Part shown: positions 1 to 13,018 of the stretch, piece by piece | How the letters are laid out: every line of letters starts with the position of its first letter | Numbering within the stretch: the first letter of the stretch is position 1 | Source of the DNA: Acanthaster planci | Lineage: Eukaryota; Echinodermata; Asteroidea; Valvatida; Acanthasteridae | Length of the DNA: 64,000 bases | Direction of reading: 5' to 3' | NCBI RefSeq assembly: GCF_001949145.1 | Contig: NW_019091442.1 | Location: 224,623-288,622, forward strand | Translations under genes and position numbers: made by a program | The notes under the pieces: generated by a model | What the model saw: the letters and a program-made list of their open reading frames with translations, nothing else | The model's database searches: none | Told to the model about the DNA's origin: nothing

Positions 1-3000
1 GTCTTAGATAGTAACTTCCAAGTTGACTCCATTGTTGATTCCATTGTTGCTTTGGCACCACACTTACATGTAGGGGCGCATTCAATTGTACTTTGGAAGT
101 GACATCACCCTCTTTGTCAAAGAGGAATTTAATGTACAGTATGCATGCAAGCAGCTGCAGTAAATGGCTTTCTAATTCTAATCAGATTAGTCTATACCTG
201 TACATTTGTACATGTATGTTGGTTTGTGCATACATGTACATGTACACTGTACTTACATTTGTTGTGTTCAGTTTCTCTGACAGGCTGCTTTTCATATTGC
301 TTTGTTTAAAATTTCATAATATTTGTTAGTGTAGCCAGTTGTTTCCCCAGGCCTAACCTAATTTCAAGGTGTCAAGTCTGGGACTGGTTGGGGTCTCGAC
401 TCTAATCTAAGCTTGGGTTTCTCCTTGGTCCAGAGATCACTCGGAATGACCTAAAGGCTTAGGGAGCAAATCCCTTTTGTTGGAAATATACCGCCAATTA
501 TGATGACTGTGATGCTCTCTGCCAATTCAACAATACACAACAAAAAGGACACCTGACAACTTAGATTGCCGGTAACCTCAAAAAACAGCTTAATTCATTC
601 AAACATTAACAAGTAATTAATTGATTACACGATTAGAGATAATTTGTTTTGGGTAAACTTTGCGTGGTCTAGAGACTATTAACAACACACGGCTAATACT
701 GCACTGTGTCATGCCAGTCAGCAACACACTGACTACTGTTGCCTTGTGTATCTTCCATATGCAATGCACAAACCAATGCCGCATCACTAGAATGTTATCA
801 GTAATTAATGCATGTGTGATGTTGCCAAACATGAGACCAATTACCATCGCTGGACCCAATTGCACAATGCACAATTCGATGTTACACTGCCTAAACAACA
901 TCACATTGCACAGCCCAGTGTCACTGCAGTTATATGGCCCATATGCACCAGCACCATGGCACAATGCACCCACAAGTGATTTGGCTGGACTGTACCCTGT
1001 GAACTGCTACAACAAGACAGTTCGCCTGCACCTAGCATATATATGTAGCAGCATACACAACACCCTATAGCAATGCACGCCACAGCAAGAGCACCAAAAA
1101 CTCATGTCTTTACAGCTTCGCTGACACTTGCAGAGCCCAGAGCAAACTCCGCCCACTTATGCACTCGCACAGATCCCACGCACACCAAGGGACTTACTAC
1201 ATACACAGAGCACTATGCTCCACCCATCCTGTGTACGTCACAGGACATGTACACACTATTCCAATAATTAATGCAATCCTATTTTATGTACAAACAAACT
1301 TGAGAAAGTCGTACACTTTCCGCTACAATAGCAATATTCTTATGTCTGATGGTAAGTTAAAAAAAAATTACCTAAATTACTTTACAAGAAGTTTTTAACT
1401 AGCTGTTTGAACCACGTGTGCATGTACATATTTAGCCCATCCAATAAACCTTTTGCGAATTATATTTGAATAAAATCTGGTACACTTAGTTAACAGTTAG
1501 CATAACAGTTTCTTCATACTAAAGACACTGTTGCTATACCTTTTGCTTAGTTATACAAGAGTTGTCTTATGCCAATACACTGTTTTCATTGTACATGTAG
1601 AAGAAGAGCACAGAGGAACCAGTCCATTCCAGAGATGGTGGTCGCTATACAAACCTTGCCCCGAATCACGAGGTATAGCAAGTGTCTTTAGTCTGGGGAA
1701 TTCAAATTGTTGTGTTTACATTTATGTGCAATCTGATAACTCAGTGTACCAGTGATTTTATTCAAATTTAACTTGCAAAAGGCTTATTGAAAAGCCCAGG
1801 TAAGAAATAAAGTCCAAAATACAGGGGGAAAAAATATTAAAGGGATTTCAGAAGCATATCTTTTAATATTATTTACAAAACCGTAAGTTGTACATGTACA
1901 TTGTAGAGATTTAATGTTCAAATACACAGTACAGTGTATACACGTACATGTACATGTACACGTAGGGATGGTTTGTACAACATGCTTACATGTACGTCAT
2001 GGAGATGCTTATTAGGAAAACATGAAAAGCATAAAGGAAATATACTAGCAAAACCTGACTGACCTCATTTCACAAGGTCATCTTCTGAACAGGTCAAGAC
2101 CCAAGGCTATGATCCAATGGTCACCTTTGAAAAAGTAACCTCCCTTGGATCCATCCACATGCAATAAATTGTTCCAGTCCTGTGGTGGAAAAGTGGTCCA
2201 GTCAATAAGATTAGGGACAATTTTTAGGAAATTCATGGATACTATTGGCTTTATGTTCTGCTCCACCTAATCCTCTTGGAAGATATCTAAAATTTCATTA
2301 AAATCAAATTTTACATCAAAAGCCTACATATAAAAATTTTTTTCCAAAATAGAATTTTATTGTGCACTGGGATAGCTTAATCTCTGAAGTACATTGTGCA
2401 CATACATGTACATGTACTTTTTGTCCGAAATGCCCCCAAATTCTTGTCCACATGTAAAGGCATAGTGTCATGTACAATTCCAGGGAAATCTTTAATCTAA
2501 TTTATGTTTATGGTGGCCTTTAAGGGATAACCGGTCATGAACATATTTTGCGATTTCATGCATCATTGTGAATTTATTCATGGCCAGTCATGAATACTGT
2601 TACTTTGGTGTAATCATGGGGAGTCGAGAATTTTGTCAGTGTACACATGTTTATGGGGCACATTTAATGTCATTTTGCCTGTAAAAGTCATCCAATTAAA
2701 ATAACATGGTAGTAATGTAAGTTAGTTGGTATAAATAATATCTGTGCTCTGTGTTTTATGTATGTGTAATGTACAAAGCAAAGGTTTTTCAACATGTATT
2801 GTTAGAGGATGTAATGATACATACAGTATGTATTGTGCTGCTCGTGTAAAGAGCAAATACATGTATAAAAGCATACATGTACATACATGATTACTGTACA
2901 AAAATGTAAACAAGGTCTTCCAGCTCAAAGTGCAACTGATTGTAAAAGTCTTGATGATGCGATTTGTTTGATATGATATTAAAATATAGACCTGTTGAAA

Positions 3001-6000
3001 GGATTGGCAATGCAATACAGTTTTTATTTACAAATACAACACTTCAAAATACATACATGTATGTATGGTGATTGGTACATGTATCTCAAACTCTCAGCCT
3101 TATTTTCCATTTTTAGTTTGCTGCATTTGTTATTTGAAGGGTATATTAGTGCATTTTTGTTTTATGCCAATGAGAATTCCAAATTCATGAGAAAAACTGA
3201 TATTATCCCTGGAGGAAACCTCAATGTTACATTGATTTGTGCACAAAACAATTCTGAAATTGCCCTCTATACAACATTTAAGCTGCCTCATCACTGGACT
3301 CTCTGCAGTCTCCTGATGACGGACAGAGCATACTGTCTAAAAAATTGGGTACCATCAGTTCTTTTCAGAACCCTTCATGTACTTACCCAAAAAAGAGATA
3401 CATCTATGGTCCTACCACAAACCTACATATATATAGTTTAATTCTGAAATTATTATTATTATTTGATGGCCTAGATGAAACTTATTTGGTGATTTACTGG
3501 CAAATATGTTTACTTTGCAATAAAGTAATGAGCAACCCTTCATCACAAATGTTTTCAATGAGAAAATTTTGTTTTGCAATTTAAAAAGAGAAGGCTATAA
3601 ACTGAGCAGCAGCCTTACTGATTGACATCATAGCAACAGCATTCAAAATACCCAGTGCCTCTCACTACTAGCACCTCACTATTAGCACCTAGGTCCCAAC
3701 AAAAAAGCCCCAGGACCCTCTTTTTCAAATATGTTTCCAGTGCTAAAACTAGCCCCTTGGCCATCCTCACATGGGACACTTTGAGAAGGGCTAAATTGGG
3801 AAATAGAATAGTGAATTTTCCCTATGCTGAAAACCCCTGCTGTCAGATTTAGTTTTTACATAGTTTCTCACCCCCAATGTTAGAAACGCAAGAAACTTAG
3901 TGAGGATCCTTTCACTTCTGAAATCACATGCGGCACCCTCATGGTACGTTGGTACTTCCCACTGTACAGGTAGATTTCCTTTTTTAAATGATAATACTCT
4001 GATCAGGACCAGTCTGTTGCCAAGTACTGGATGAATCGTAGAGCAAACGAATGGATCCCTGCAATGACAAGGCACAAGTCCGGTGGAAGTAAAAGCTGTC
4101 ACTACGCTTATGCAAGCATCATTGCAAATGATCCAAAATATTGAATTCTTGAATGACTTTCTGTGGGTTAATGCACAAAGCCTTTTCTTCTTTTCTGCAT
4201 GTGTATTTCCTGTTTCCAAGATTAATTTTGAGGTGCCGTGCTTGTATTTGTAGCCACTCATTGTAGCGTGATTTACAGTATAAGCATAGTCAGTTACACA
4301 CACTTATGGCATTTTGCCATCAGAGCCACTGGCAGTTCACACTCATATGTAAAGCTGTCTCTGTAAGTGATTCCCATAGGTCGTAAATTTCCTTCATGTT
4401 GGTTAGGCTTGTAATGTCAACCTTAAGTGTTTTCAATTATATTTTGACTCAAAACTGTGGGAGATATTTTTTCATAAATTTGAAGCTCATCAATATGGAC
4501 ATAAATGGCCCTTGTAAGTTGTGCACACCCAAAAATTAGTGAAGGGTATTAAGAAATTGAGACTTTTTAAAAGAAAATTCCTGATATTCCTGATTTGAAA
4601 AGAAAATTCCTGATATTTTGCCCGAATCTTGGATATTTTCTCCAACACTTACATTTGATACAAAAATAATACATGCACATGTTCCAACTAGAGCTGTTTG
4701 TCGATGTTAGTTCCAGTTTGGATAGATGTTTTCACTCTGCCTATATTTACATGTATGATGTTAATGGATGAAAAACCTGCATACTGAAACCGCAATTTTT
4801 TTTTACTTGCTTTAACTACCATGGTCTTTTTCCAAATTTCCATTAGTAGCCCTAGCCAATGGGCCATGGCCATTTCTATTTCTGTCCCTGGAACAGTGCC
4901 CTCAATCATCCATAAATGCATGTATAATTTTAAATGTTTAGAAAAGTGCACTTTTCAATACACTGAAACCCAATAAGACATATCAAATTGTTCCTCACAA
5001 AGATGAGAAATGGGTCTGTGAAGTCTACAGAAATTCATCACTGGAACATTTAATGTTTAAAAGGGTTCTGATCTTGGCCTTGCTCCAGCATGCAGATCAC
5101 AGTCCAAGTTCATTGTACCTGGGCATCAGTATACCGGGAGGAACTGTCATACTTTCATCTTTGTCACAACTGCTTTTTTTGGGGGGGGGGAGGAAGGGAT
5201 TTTCACAATGTAAAAATCAGTTCTCTATTTCTCAAATTTGTCAGAGATGACAAATGGGTACTTGAAAGAGAGAGAGCAGTCCTTTTTTGAGACCTTAAAA
5301 TTTTTGGATAAATATACCAGTGTGATTATTACTGGTGGGTGAGGTGGAGCAAATGTGGCACAAGCCCAATGTACTTTCTTTTTATTGTTATTTGTTCATT
5401 ACATGCATATTTACTCTTTCCCCTGTTTCTCCCACTGTTAGCTGGATACTTTAAAGGGCCATGTGCACTAAATTTATCCGTTATACAGTCCTCTGTAAAA
5501 GCACCTTTGTATTCTGTTCGCTTTATTTTCAATTTTCGTTTTGGAATTTTTAAGGGCATTTCGGGTCCTTTCTAATGCACATTGCATTTATGATGCAAAT
5601 TTTCACATGTACATTTATGACCAAGTGTGATGTAATTTCAGGCAGAAACATCATTTTTCCAGCCTCCAGCTATGCCAGAAATATCTACATGTATCAGAAT
5701 TTTAGATACTTTTGTTTCTGGGGATAAATTCCTCTAGGCAGAGGCGCTATGTGTCCCCTGGGTGTTCAAAATCCATATTCATATCCTACATCACAGCAGT
5801 CAACAGTTGTTAAATAACACCCTCATATGTCAGCAACAGCATGGAAAATTTTCAAAAAATAAACTTGCTCAAAAGATTAAAGAAAAGGGATGTCAATTGA
5901 TAAGATTCATGTCATGGTTCCTTTACAGACTTGGATATCTATGTAGATATCAGATACAATTTTTTATGACAAGGACATGTACATGTGCAGTAATTTTGAC

Positions 6001-6965
6001 CATGGAGGAAGGACACAGAAGGAGTTTGAACTGTCTGGGCTATAACATCTGGCCAGTTAATGCTTTCTGGCGAATGTTTGCTATGCACCACCTGTTTCAC
6101 ATCTACAAGTATAAACCCCCTTTGTACCCCATGATCATTGCCGCAATTTTTCACTGGTAATCGGCATTGGTAAAACATTGTGTGCATGTACTACAAAGAG
6201 GAGGTTGAATATTCATGCCATCGTTGGTGCTTGGTATGATCTGACAACAACACCAAATTTAATGTTTGGCAGTTCCTTTTATTAGGCTCTGTGCTCGAGG
6301 TGTTCATGTGCAGTTATTACCTTATCCAACGCTTTCTTCTGAATGCATATTGGGAATAAATAGCCAAGTTGTTTCTAAGATTTTGTATTTTATTTGAATC
6401 CTTTTTATTACACATTTTACACCAAAAGGTATTTTATGAGATCTCATGATGTTTTTCGTGAACTTAACTGTCCTGTGGTGGTCCTGTGGTGTTGTTGGCC
6501 AGTCTTAGCCAAATTCAAACAGATACTGATGTTTTGGAGTGACAACATAACATTACAAACATTGCATGGATAATGGAAAAGTACATCAAAATCTTTTAAA
6601 AAATTATTCACGATGGCAAAAGTAGATCAAATATTGGATATTTTTTCTTTCTATTTTTTGGTCTGTATGATAAGTTGTAGTTAATTGCAAAGGAAACACC
6701 ACAAATGTTGCTCCAATATTACTGGCCTTACTTGTCTGGCTAAGCTGCAGGCAGTAATCGGGCATTTCTGGAATGCTTACTATTGTTCGGGTGACGAGCG
6801 GAGATGATCATCAAGCACTTTGATTTGCCAGAGTTGTAACTCCTTCTGTCTCCTTCCTCCATGTTTTGATGAGTTGTGGTTTCTAACATTTTTGTGATAC
6901 AAACAGTTTGATAACTGACTAAACTGATTTTGTTACCATTTGTTCCTTTTTTGTGTCATTAACAG
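1..6965. other. Upstream flank, no gene recognised
   Basis: AT-rich sequence with short chance reading frames on both strands and many dispersed copies of the palindromic GTACATGTAC word (for example near 1940-1965, 2400 and 2875). Two overlapping opposite-strand open frames at about 617-1070 and one of 170 codons at 3791-4303 (minus) show no family motif and no splice context that I can recognise. A promoter or noncoding first exon of the downstream adaptor gene could lie here, since the first coding exon is preceded by a splice acceptor. I could not pick one out. Confidence 0.5.
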
Positions 6966-7090
6966 AACTATATACATGTAGGTAGCAGACCATAGCAACA
7001 GAAAACAGTAATTCCTCCAGAACCACATCATTCTAAGCAGGACAACCAGGCAATTAGAAGACAAGTGCAGGTCATCAACCTGAAGGTCAA
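6966..7090 (+). other. GRB7/10/14-like: 5' UTR part of first coding exon
   Basis: A pyrimidine-rich tract ends in an acceptor AG at 6964-6965, and an in-frame stop (TAG, 7055-7057) lies upstream of the ATG at 7091. The coding frame therefore starts in this exon, and at least one noncoding exon is expected upstream. The acceptor is inferred from sequence only. The alternative is that transcription starts inside this segment. Confidence 0.4.
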
Positions 7091-7253
7091 ATGTCACATG
7101 TCACCATGGAGATGAGTCACAGAGGCAGTCATCTGCACAATGGTCTGTCAAGTTACTCTCATCACCATGGGGGAGTGATGGGTCACATGGGCCTGGGGTC
7201 AGCAGGTGAAAGGGTCAGCAGCAGTCACCAGCATGTGGCATGTTCACCTGCAG
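7091..7253 (+). CDS. GRB7/10/14-like: Grb7/10/14-family adaptor, coding exon 1 (residues 1-54)
   Basis: Encodes the extreme N-terminus, rich in His, Ser and Gly, including an SHHHGG run near residues 23-28. The ATG at 7091 is the first after the in-frame stop at 7055-7057. A second in-frame ATG at 7106 (residue 6) has a better Kozak context (CACCATGG) and could be the real start. The exon ends at CAG before a strong donor GTGAGC at 7254, leaving one base of a split codon. That base joins AT at 29250 to make Asp55, followed by an Asp-Val-Asp-Leu run typical of Grb10. The phase match and the motif it completes are the main evidence that this is the true 5' coding exon. No conserved domain is expected in this part of the family and its sequence is poorly conserved, so the assignment rests on splice logic. 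A different upstream exon in the same phase is possible. Confidence 0.7.
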
Positions 7254-10200
7254 GTGAGCATGTGGCCATTATAAAAGGCTGCAGACTGTCATGTAAGAAT
7301 TATTCGATCGTGTGTTTTGGTTTGCTTTGCTTAGCTACATCTGTGTAATGTGCACTTAAATGTACATGAAAATGTAAGTACAAAGATTTCATTTTGCTTT
7401 TCTTTGTAGGAAGCAGTAATAATTTTTTTTATTTTATGGACACTGGCTTTGTCATTAATACGTGGGGTGTGTCATTAAGTACACATACCTGTACATAAAT
7501 ACATAGATATAGGCGATGTTGTCATTTCATCTTGAAATGAAAGTTTGACAAAAGAATTGGATTAAATATACTGAGCTTTTTAATCAGCTTTTTGCCAAAG
7601 GAAGCGTGGCCAAATAGTTGGATTTCTAAATGGCTACTAAGTGAGACCTGATTTATACATGTATATCAAGCACCGTGATTTTGCTCTTTTTAATCTTTTA
7701 TCAAAACTTCCTGAATACTTGCTTAATATTTTCATGAAAGGGCTTCAAACTTGTGGATTAACCCTAAAAGAGCCGGGTTATTTGGGTCCATCTCACAGCA
7801 GGGGAAGGGGATTCTCCCCTCCCCCCAGAATTCGGCTGCAGCTCTCTTGATTTTTGGGAAACTTGGCATGCATGTAAAGACACTCCTTATCATGACAACT
7901 GTGATGTTTGAACTCAATCAAATGTACCAGTATAGTTTTGTTGATGGAGCCATTTGAAGTTCAAGGCTGCATGTGTGCCAGCCCACATGCATTGAGCACC
8001 GCAATGGAAAAAGTATACAATTGACCTGTCTTGGAAAAATGCGCGCTGCACAAGAATGGTACGTCCGGTTTTCACAAAATTGGTGTCAAAATGACTGCAA
8101 AGAAAATCCTAAAAACATGCACTATGGCGATATTGGGAAATATGTTAGGGGGCGAATTCCAAGTCACTCCCCCATGGGTACCATAATTTTCAGAATGTAG
8201 GCCGCAGCTTATAAAAAATTTTCTTGTGTCATAAGACTTGAAATTAAGTCATTAGTGGGCCATATTTGTCATCCACAACAACCGATGGGAGCCAGCATGT
8301 TGAATGCTGAACCTGTTTCTTCACTGTTGCCTGCAATCTAATGAGCTTTGCAGATCTGGCCTAGATATATGTACAATGCATGGTCGTGGGCTGTTCAGTG
8401 CCTTGTTTCGAGGCATGTCGGCCCAGGACCCTACTGCACCTGCCTAACAACTTGATCAACCTGATTCTGTTAGGATATTCATGTATGCAACAACTGTACT
8501 GCATATTCATATGTTTCCATGGAGAGCGCCAATAGTAGCTTACGTTACATGACAGACTCATCTATTTTATATATTTGGATGTCTATATTTGATTAGTACC
8601 AGTTTCTTTCATGTCTTACATTATATCCCTTTTAATGTGATGTAAGACAAAGTACCAGTATACATAACTATTCAAGAAAAATTTATTAACTGTCTGCTTT
8701 GGTAAAAGAACCGATGCTTTTATGGTGAATCCTTTTTTAGAATAATGTACACACCTTCTTCAATTAACGAGATTGTTGTTGTTGCTACTAAATGTTCAAC
8801 TGACCTTTTTATACACCAATCAAATTGCCTCTATAAATAAATATTCATATAATCAGGATTCTTAGCCAATCAGAGTGCTCCGTCCAATTTTGGTAGCAAG
8901 CCCTGTATGTTGTGCACAAATGGACTTGCAGATTGTTTAATTAGATAATTGGTCGCTGCTGGACATGCATATTGGGGAGCGAGGTTGCACTGACCATTCC
9001 CGTATGTTATTAAGCTGCATGCCGAACTGAACCGTGTATGCTCCATGTACATTGCAAGGAAGGTGGACTAAACCTGGCCAATTACCGACTTGATTTGAAG
9101 TCCACTGTGGCTCATACTCCCGGAGGCTTATAGAGCAACATTTGAAGAATGAAATCAGTCACAGAAGCCCAGGTATGTTTCCCTCTTCAACTTAGTTTTG
9201 CTTATCGTTCAAGGTCACACACTTGAACGCCAATGAGCTTGTTGTGATAAAAATAGATGTCTAATGGATTATTTTTTTAGTCAATGATCTTATGTAATTG
9301 TCATAACCCCCCAAATGGTCATTCCCAATTTTTGTTGTATGGCTGAAGGCAAGTCTAGCCCTCATGATGACTTTGCCCCAATTTCATTTTAATACCCCCC
9401 CCTGGTTTAACTTGTGTCAGGCATGACTCTTAATTTCTAATTCCCAAAAGAAAATTTAAGAGTATGTGGAAGGGATTTACCTGAGCTTGAGTGGTAGGTT
9501 AGCTTTAGTCGTAACGTGGCATTCCTTTCCTGATTTTGGCGAGAACAAGTACTCTTCGCCTTCATGTACAATGTATGGAGGGAATTACCACTTCATCATA
9601 TTAACTGACCAGCAGCACAACCTATCATCTCCCATGTAGGTAGGCTCCACTATTACCAATCATGTAATTAGTCAACAGAATTGGGAAATATTTCTCAACA
9701 ACAGAAATAATTTCTCAATGTTCGTTCCCCGGGACTGATCAATTCAACTAAACAACAAACTTATCAATCCTGTAACAAAAAATAAATTCAACTCCTATTA
9801 TTAGGGCAAGAAACTGGTGTACGGCTGGCAGTAGCCCAGTATAGCAGAACAAGGTCAAATTACTTTCTGGTGTGCATAATTACTAAAAATACTACAATGT
9901 ATATAAAAAAATCAAACTTGAACCCTAGCTGGCCTGGTCTGGACCAGTGCCTCAACCAACTGTTCAATCATTCCCCATGGAATACGATTTATGGTTGGAA
10001 TGTGCAAAGAGAACTGGTACTGCTAGACTTTGTGTATGTGGGTCAAGTTGCTAAAATGGCAATGCTGTACTAATTGAATAATAAATACACACTACTTGTA
10101 TGTTTAACAGTGTCTTGGCTAATCGTATAACTATGTATGTTTAAAGTATATGAAGTTGCTGTAGCTTAATGGTTAAAACAGTATTTCACAGGCCAACTCA

Positions 10201-12699
10201 AAAGTGAATGGTTTACCATAACCCTAATAACTTGATTGGTGTAAATAATTATAGGCATATATACTATCAATTTGTAGTTAACGTAATAAGGAAAGGAATC
10301 ACTAATTTAACGGAATAAAAGAACACATCAACACTACATTATTTTACAAGCAAAGAAGCTATATAGAATAAGTTATAATATGTCCAGTGACCATATAACG
10401 CAAAATCATTATCTGTCTGCAACTTGAAATTAAGGACTATGTAAGGTTGGACATGTGTCTGCATTACTTTATTTTCAAATTTAGACGGAAACCCTTAACA
10501 GCTAAACTACACTTCATTATATATGAATCAAGTTGTTCAATACTTGTTGTCATCTCATAAACTTTGTTAACCTCCATCATGGAAGTCAAACGAGTGTGGA
10601 TGTATTTGATAAAAGGACACTAATAATCTTACTTAGCACGCTAAAATTCTATCATGACTTCATACAATAAAGTCACTGATCAATGGAAGAATGAAGTAAA
10701 TGACAGGAATAATAGAACACAATTCACACAGTGAAACCTTATAACTGACCATCATCATGGCAATTATGTAAAAAGAGAACACATTTCTAAATTTCCAACG
10801 AATGACATATTATAAAAACCATGAGAAATTCTAAACTAGTATACTAAGCTTAATTGACTATAGTAGGATTGGTTTATGATTACAATTGTAGCAAACATGA
10901 TTCCTTTCATGACTTTGGTGAGAACAACGACTGTTAGCCTATGGAAGGAATCGCAGCTTCACCATATTAACTGACCAGCACAACCTACCATCTGTTATGC
11001 AGGTTGTCCTGACACTGACGTATACATCCAAACGGCCACTTCCATATCCAGTTCCATCACCTCCCCTGCTGACCAAAACATCAGAAGAACTGCCTCCTTG
11101 GGGGAACTGTTCTTGAATCAGCAGTTCGTGGGACTATTTCCATATTTCTGTTTGCACAAGATCGTCCGCGTGGGATTTGGATCGAATCTGCATTCGGAAG
11201 AAACGTCCTGGTAACACAAATTTTATACTGTATAATGGATATCTTACTATTGTATTAATTATCACCCATTAGTTGTTGTTAAATCTTTTTAATCGTTGAT
11301 TTTATTGTATGAGTCAACCGAATTAAATGTTGATATGTAAATTCTACCCAAACCAATTGTTTTATATTTTTTTAAATGATATTTTCTCGAACCAGTTTGG
11401 AGTATTTGGGGATTTCCTTGAATGGATAGACCCCACAACATAATCAAATATGCCTTTTTCGAGCAGAAAAATTTGCTTATTTCCTCACTTCCTGTGAAAC
11501 AAATCAATGTATTCTTGCAACCAGGGTTTTCACAAGAATGTGAAACACACTGTTATGAAGCCAGCATTGAACTAAAGGTCATCCTGATGGTCATTAACTT
11601 AGAATGGTTTTTAAAGCCAGATTCACGAACTTAAGAATCTGGTTCACTGTGGTTTTATTCAGTCACAGTGATTTATTGTGTAACCGAAAGTCCTGTTGAT
11701 AGTTGAATAGTGTAGAGTTTAGTAGGGTTTAATGGTGTTGATAAAAATCAGTTTGTGATATATCAAGGATCAATACTGGCTTCTTATGATGTGCTGCATA
11801 AAATGGCTCTATATCACTTTTAAAAACTGTTCTTCTGTTGGTTTCATCATGTGTGTCATTACTAACGTCCATTGCAAATATATGCAAGGGGTGTATGTTC
11901 AGAAAAAGAACAAGAAATATTATCAACGGTTTACGTTGCACCCCGTGTTGGCAACTGGCAGTGTGGCATCTCCATGTGAGACTACGGCATGCACAATTAT
12001 CGAACACTGGCTACAGTTTTTCACCACTGACTCTTTTGATCAAAATTCAAAGCTGTAGTCTCAGGAGACAGAACCGGATAATGGATACCCCTGTTATGTG
12101 CCACCCCATAATACCCTGTGTATTAATTAAACTGATACAGAGTGCTGGGTGAATGTATGTTAGCCATGCCTCAGCCCCGGGCCACAAGTGTAGGCAGCAC
12201 TCTGGGCCAGGTAGTCATGTTTTCATTGGTTGCCATTCATATTTGCTCTATTCATGTGCTGGAAATAAACGAAATCAGTCCAGAGGGCCTGAATAGACTA
12301 GCAAATGTACCATGAGTGCCGTTTACACCCGACAAATCGACTAGTTGTCCCTTTTATTGTGTAATCCATGTTTATTTCACAGGTCAGTTGGTGACCATTG
12401 ACATGGAAGTGCCTTTTGACTTTAGAATATGGAGACTTTACAGACTGAAACCACAGGGGAGCATGGAAAGGGCACAAAAGAGGGTGCTGCACTGTGTAAA
12501 ACACTTACTCCATTTGTGAATTAGCAGCGTGCCATTTGATAATGGACAGGGGTAGTTGTTCTCAGACTGAAATAAGTCACCGCGCATACACACTTCACTT
12601 TGTCTTCTGGCCACAGCTTTGTTGTATTTCCAAGAACTCTTCCGAATATTGCCAGATACCAGAATTTTTTGGAGCAAACTGGCAACAAAATTGCATTTT

Positions 12700-13018
12700 C
12701 ATCAGGCACACCAGACCCAGCCATGAAATGGGGCACACCAGGCCCACCCTAAACACGGCCCATTAGACTGTGTTAATATTCAGGGCACACCAGACCCTGC
12801 TACAAGTATGGCTAACCAGACCATCATGCATGTAATTAGGGCACACCAGGCCCACCATAAATATGGCACACCTGGCCGTCAAAGTCAGGCCACACACCTG
12901 GCCCACCATTATACAACTCTAAACATGGCACTGTAGCCCATGTTAATGTAACAATTATAACACACTTGGCTCACCCATATATGCTGCATAACAATTGGGC
13001 ACACCAGACCCTGAAATC
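12700..13018. repeat. Degenerate minisatellite, GGCACACCAGRCCCAC core
   Basis: A core close to GGCACACCAGACCC or GGCACACCAGGCCCACC recurs at irregular spacing of roughly 40-70 bp: 12709, 12730, 12783, 12840, 12865 (cacacctgg form), 12893 and 12999. It alternates with short AT-rich linkers containing AAAYATGGC. The array is too diverged for a clean period. No coding potential is evident. Confidence 0.65.

Noticed and set aside
617-1083. Overlapping long open frames on both strands
   Set aside because: Open in several frames at once, which reflects local stop-codon scarcity (TG/CA-rich sequence). No motif was recognised.
3791-4303. 170-codon open frame on the minus strand
   Set aside because: No recognisable domain, irregular composition and no splice context. 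Frames of this size are expected by chance in 64 kb, although I cannot exclude an unknown gene.
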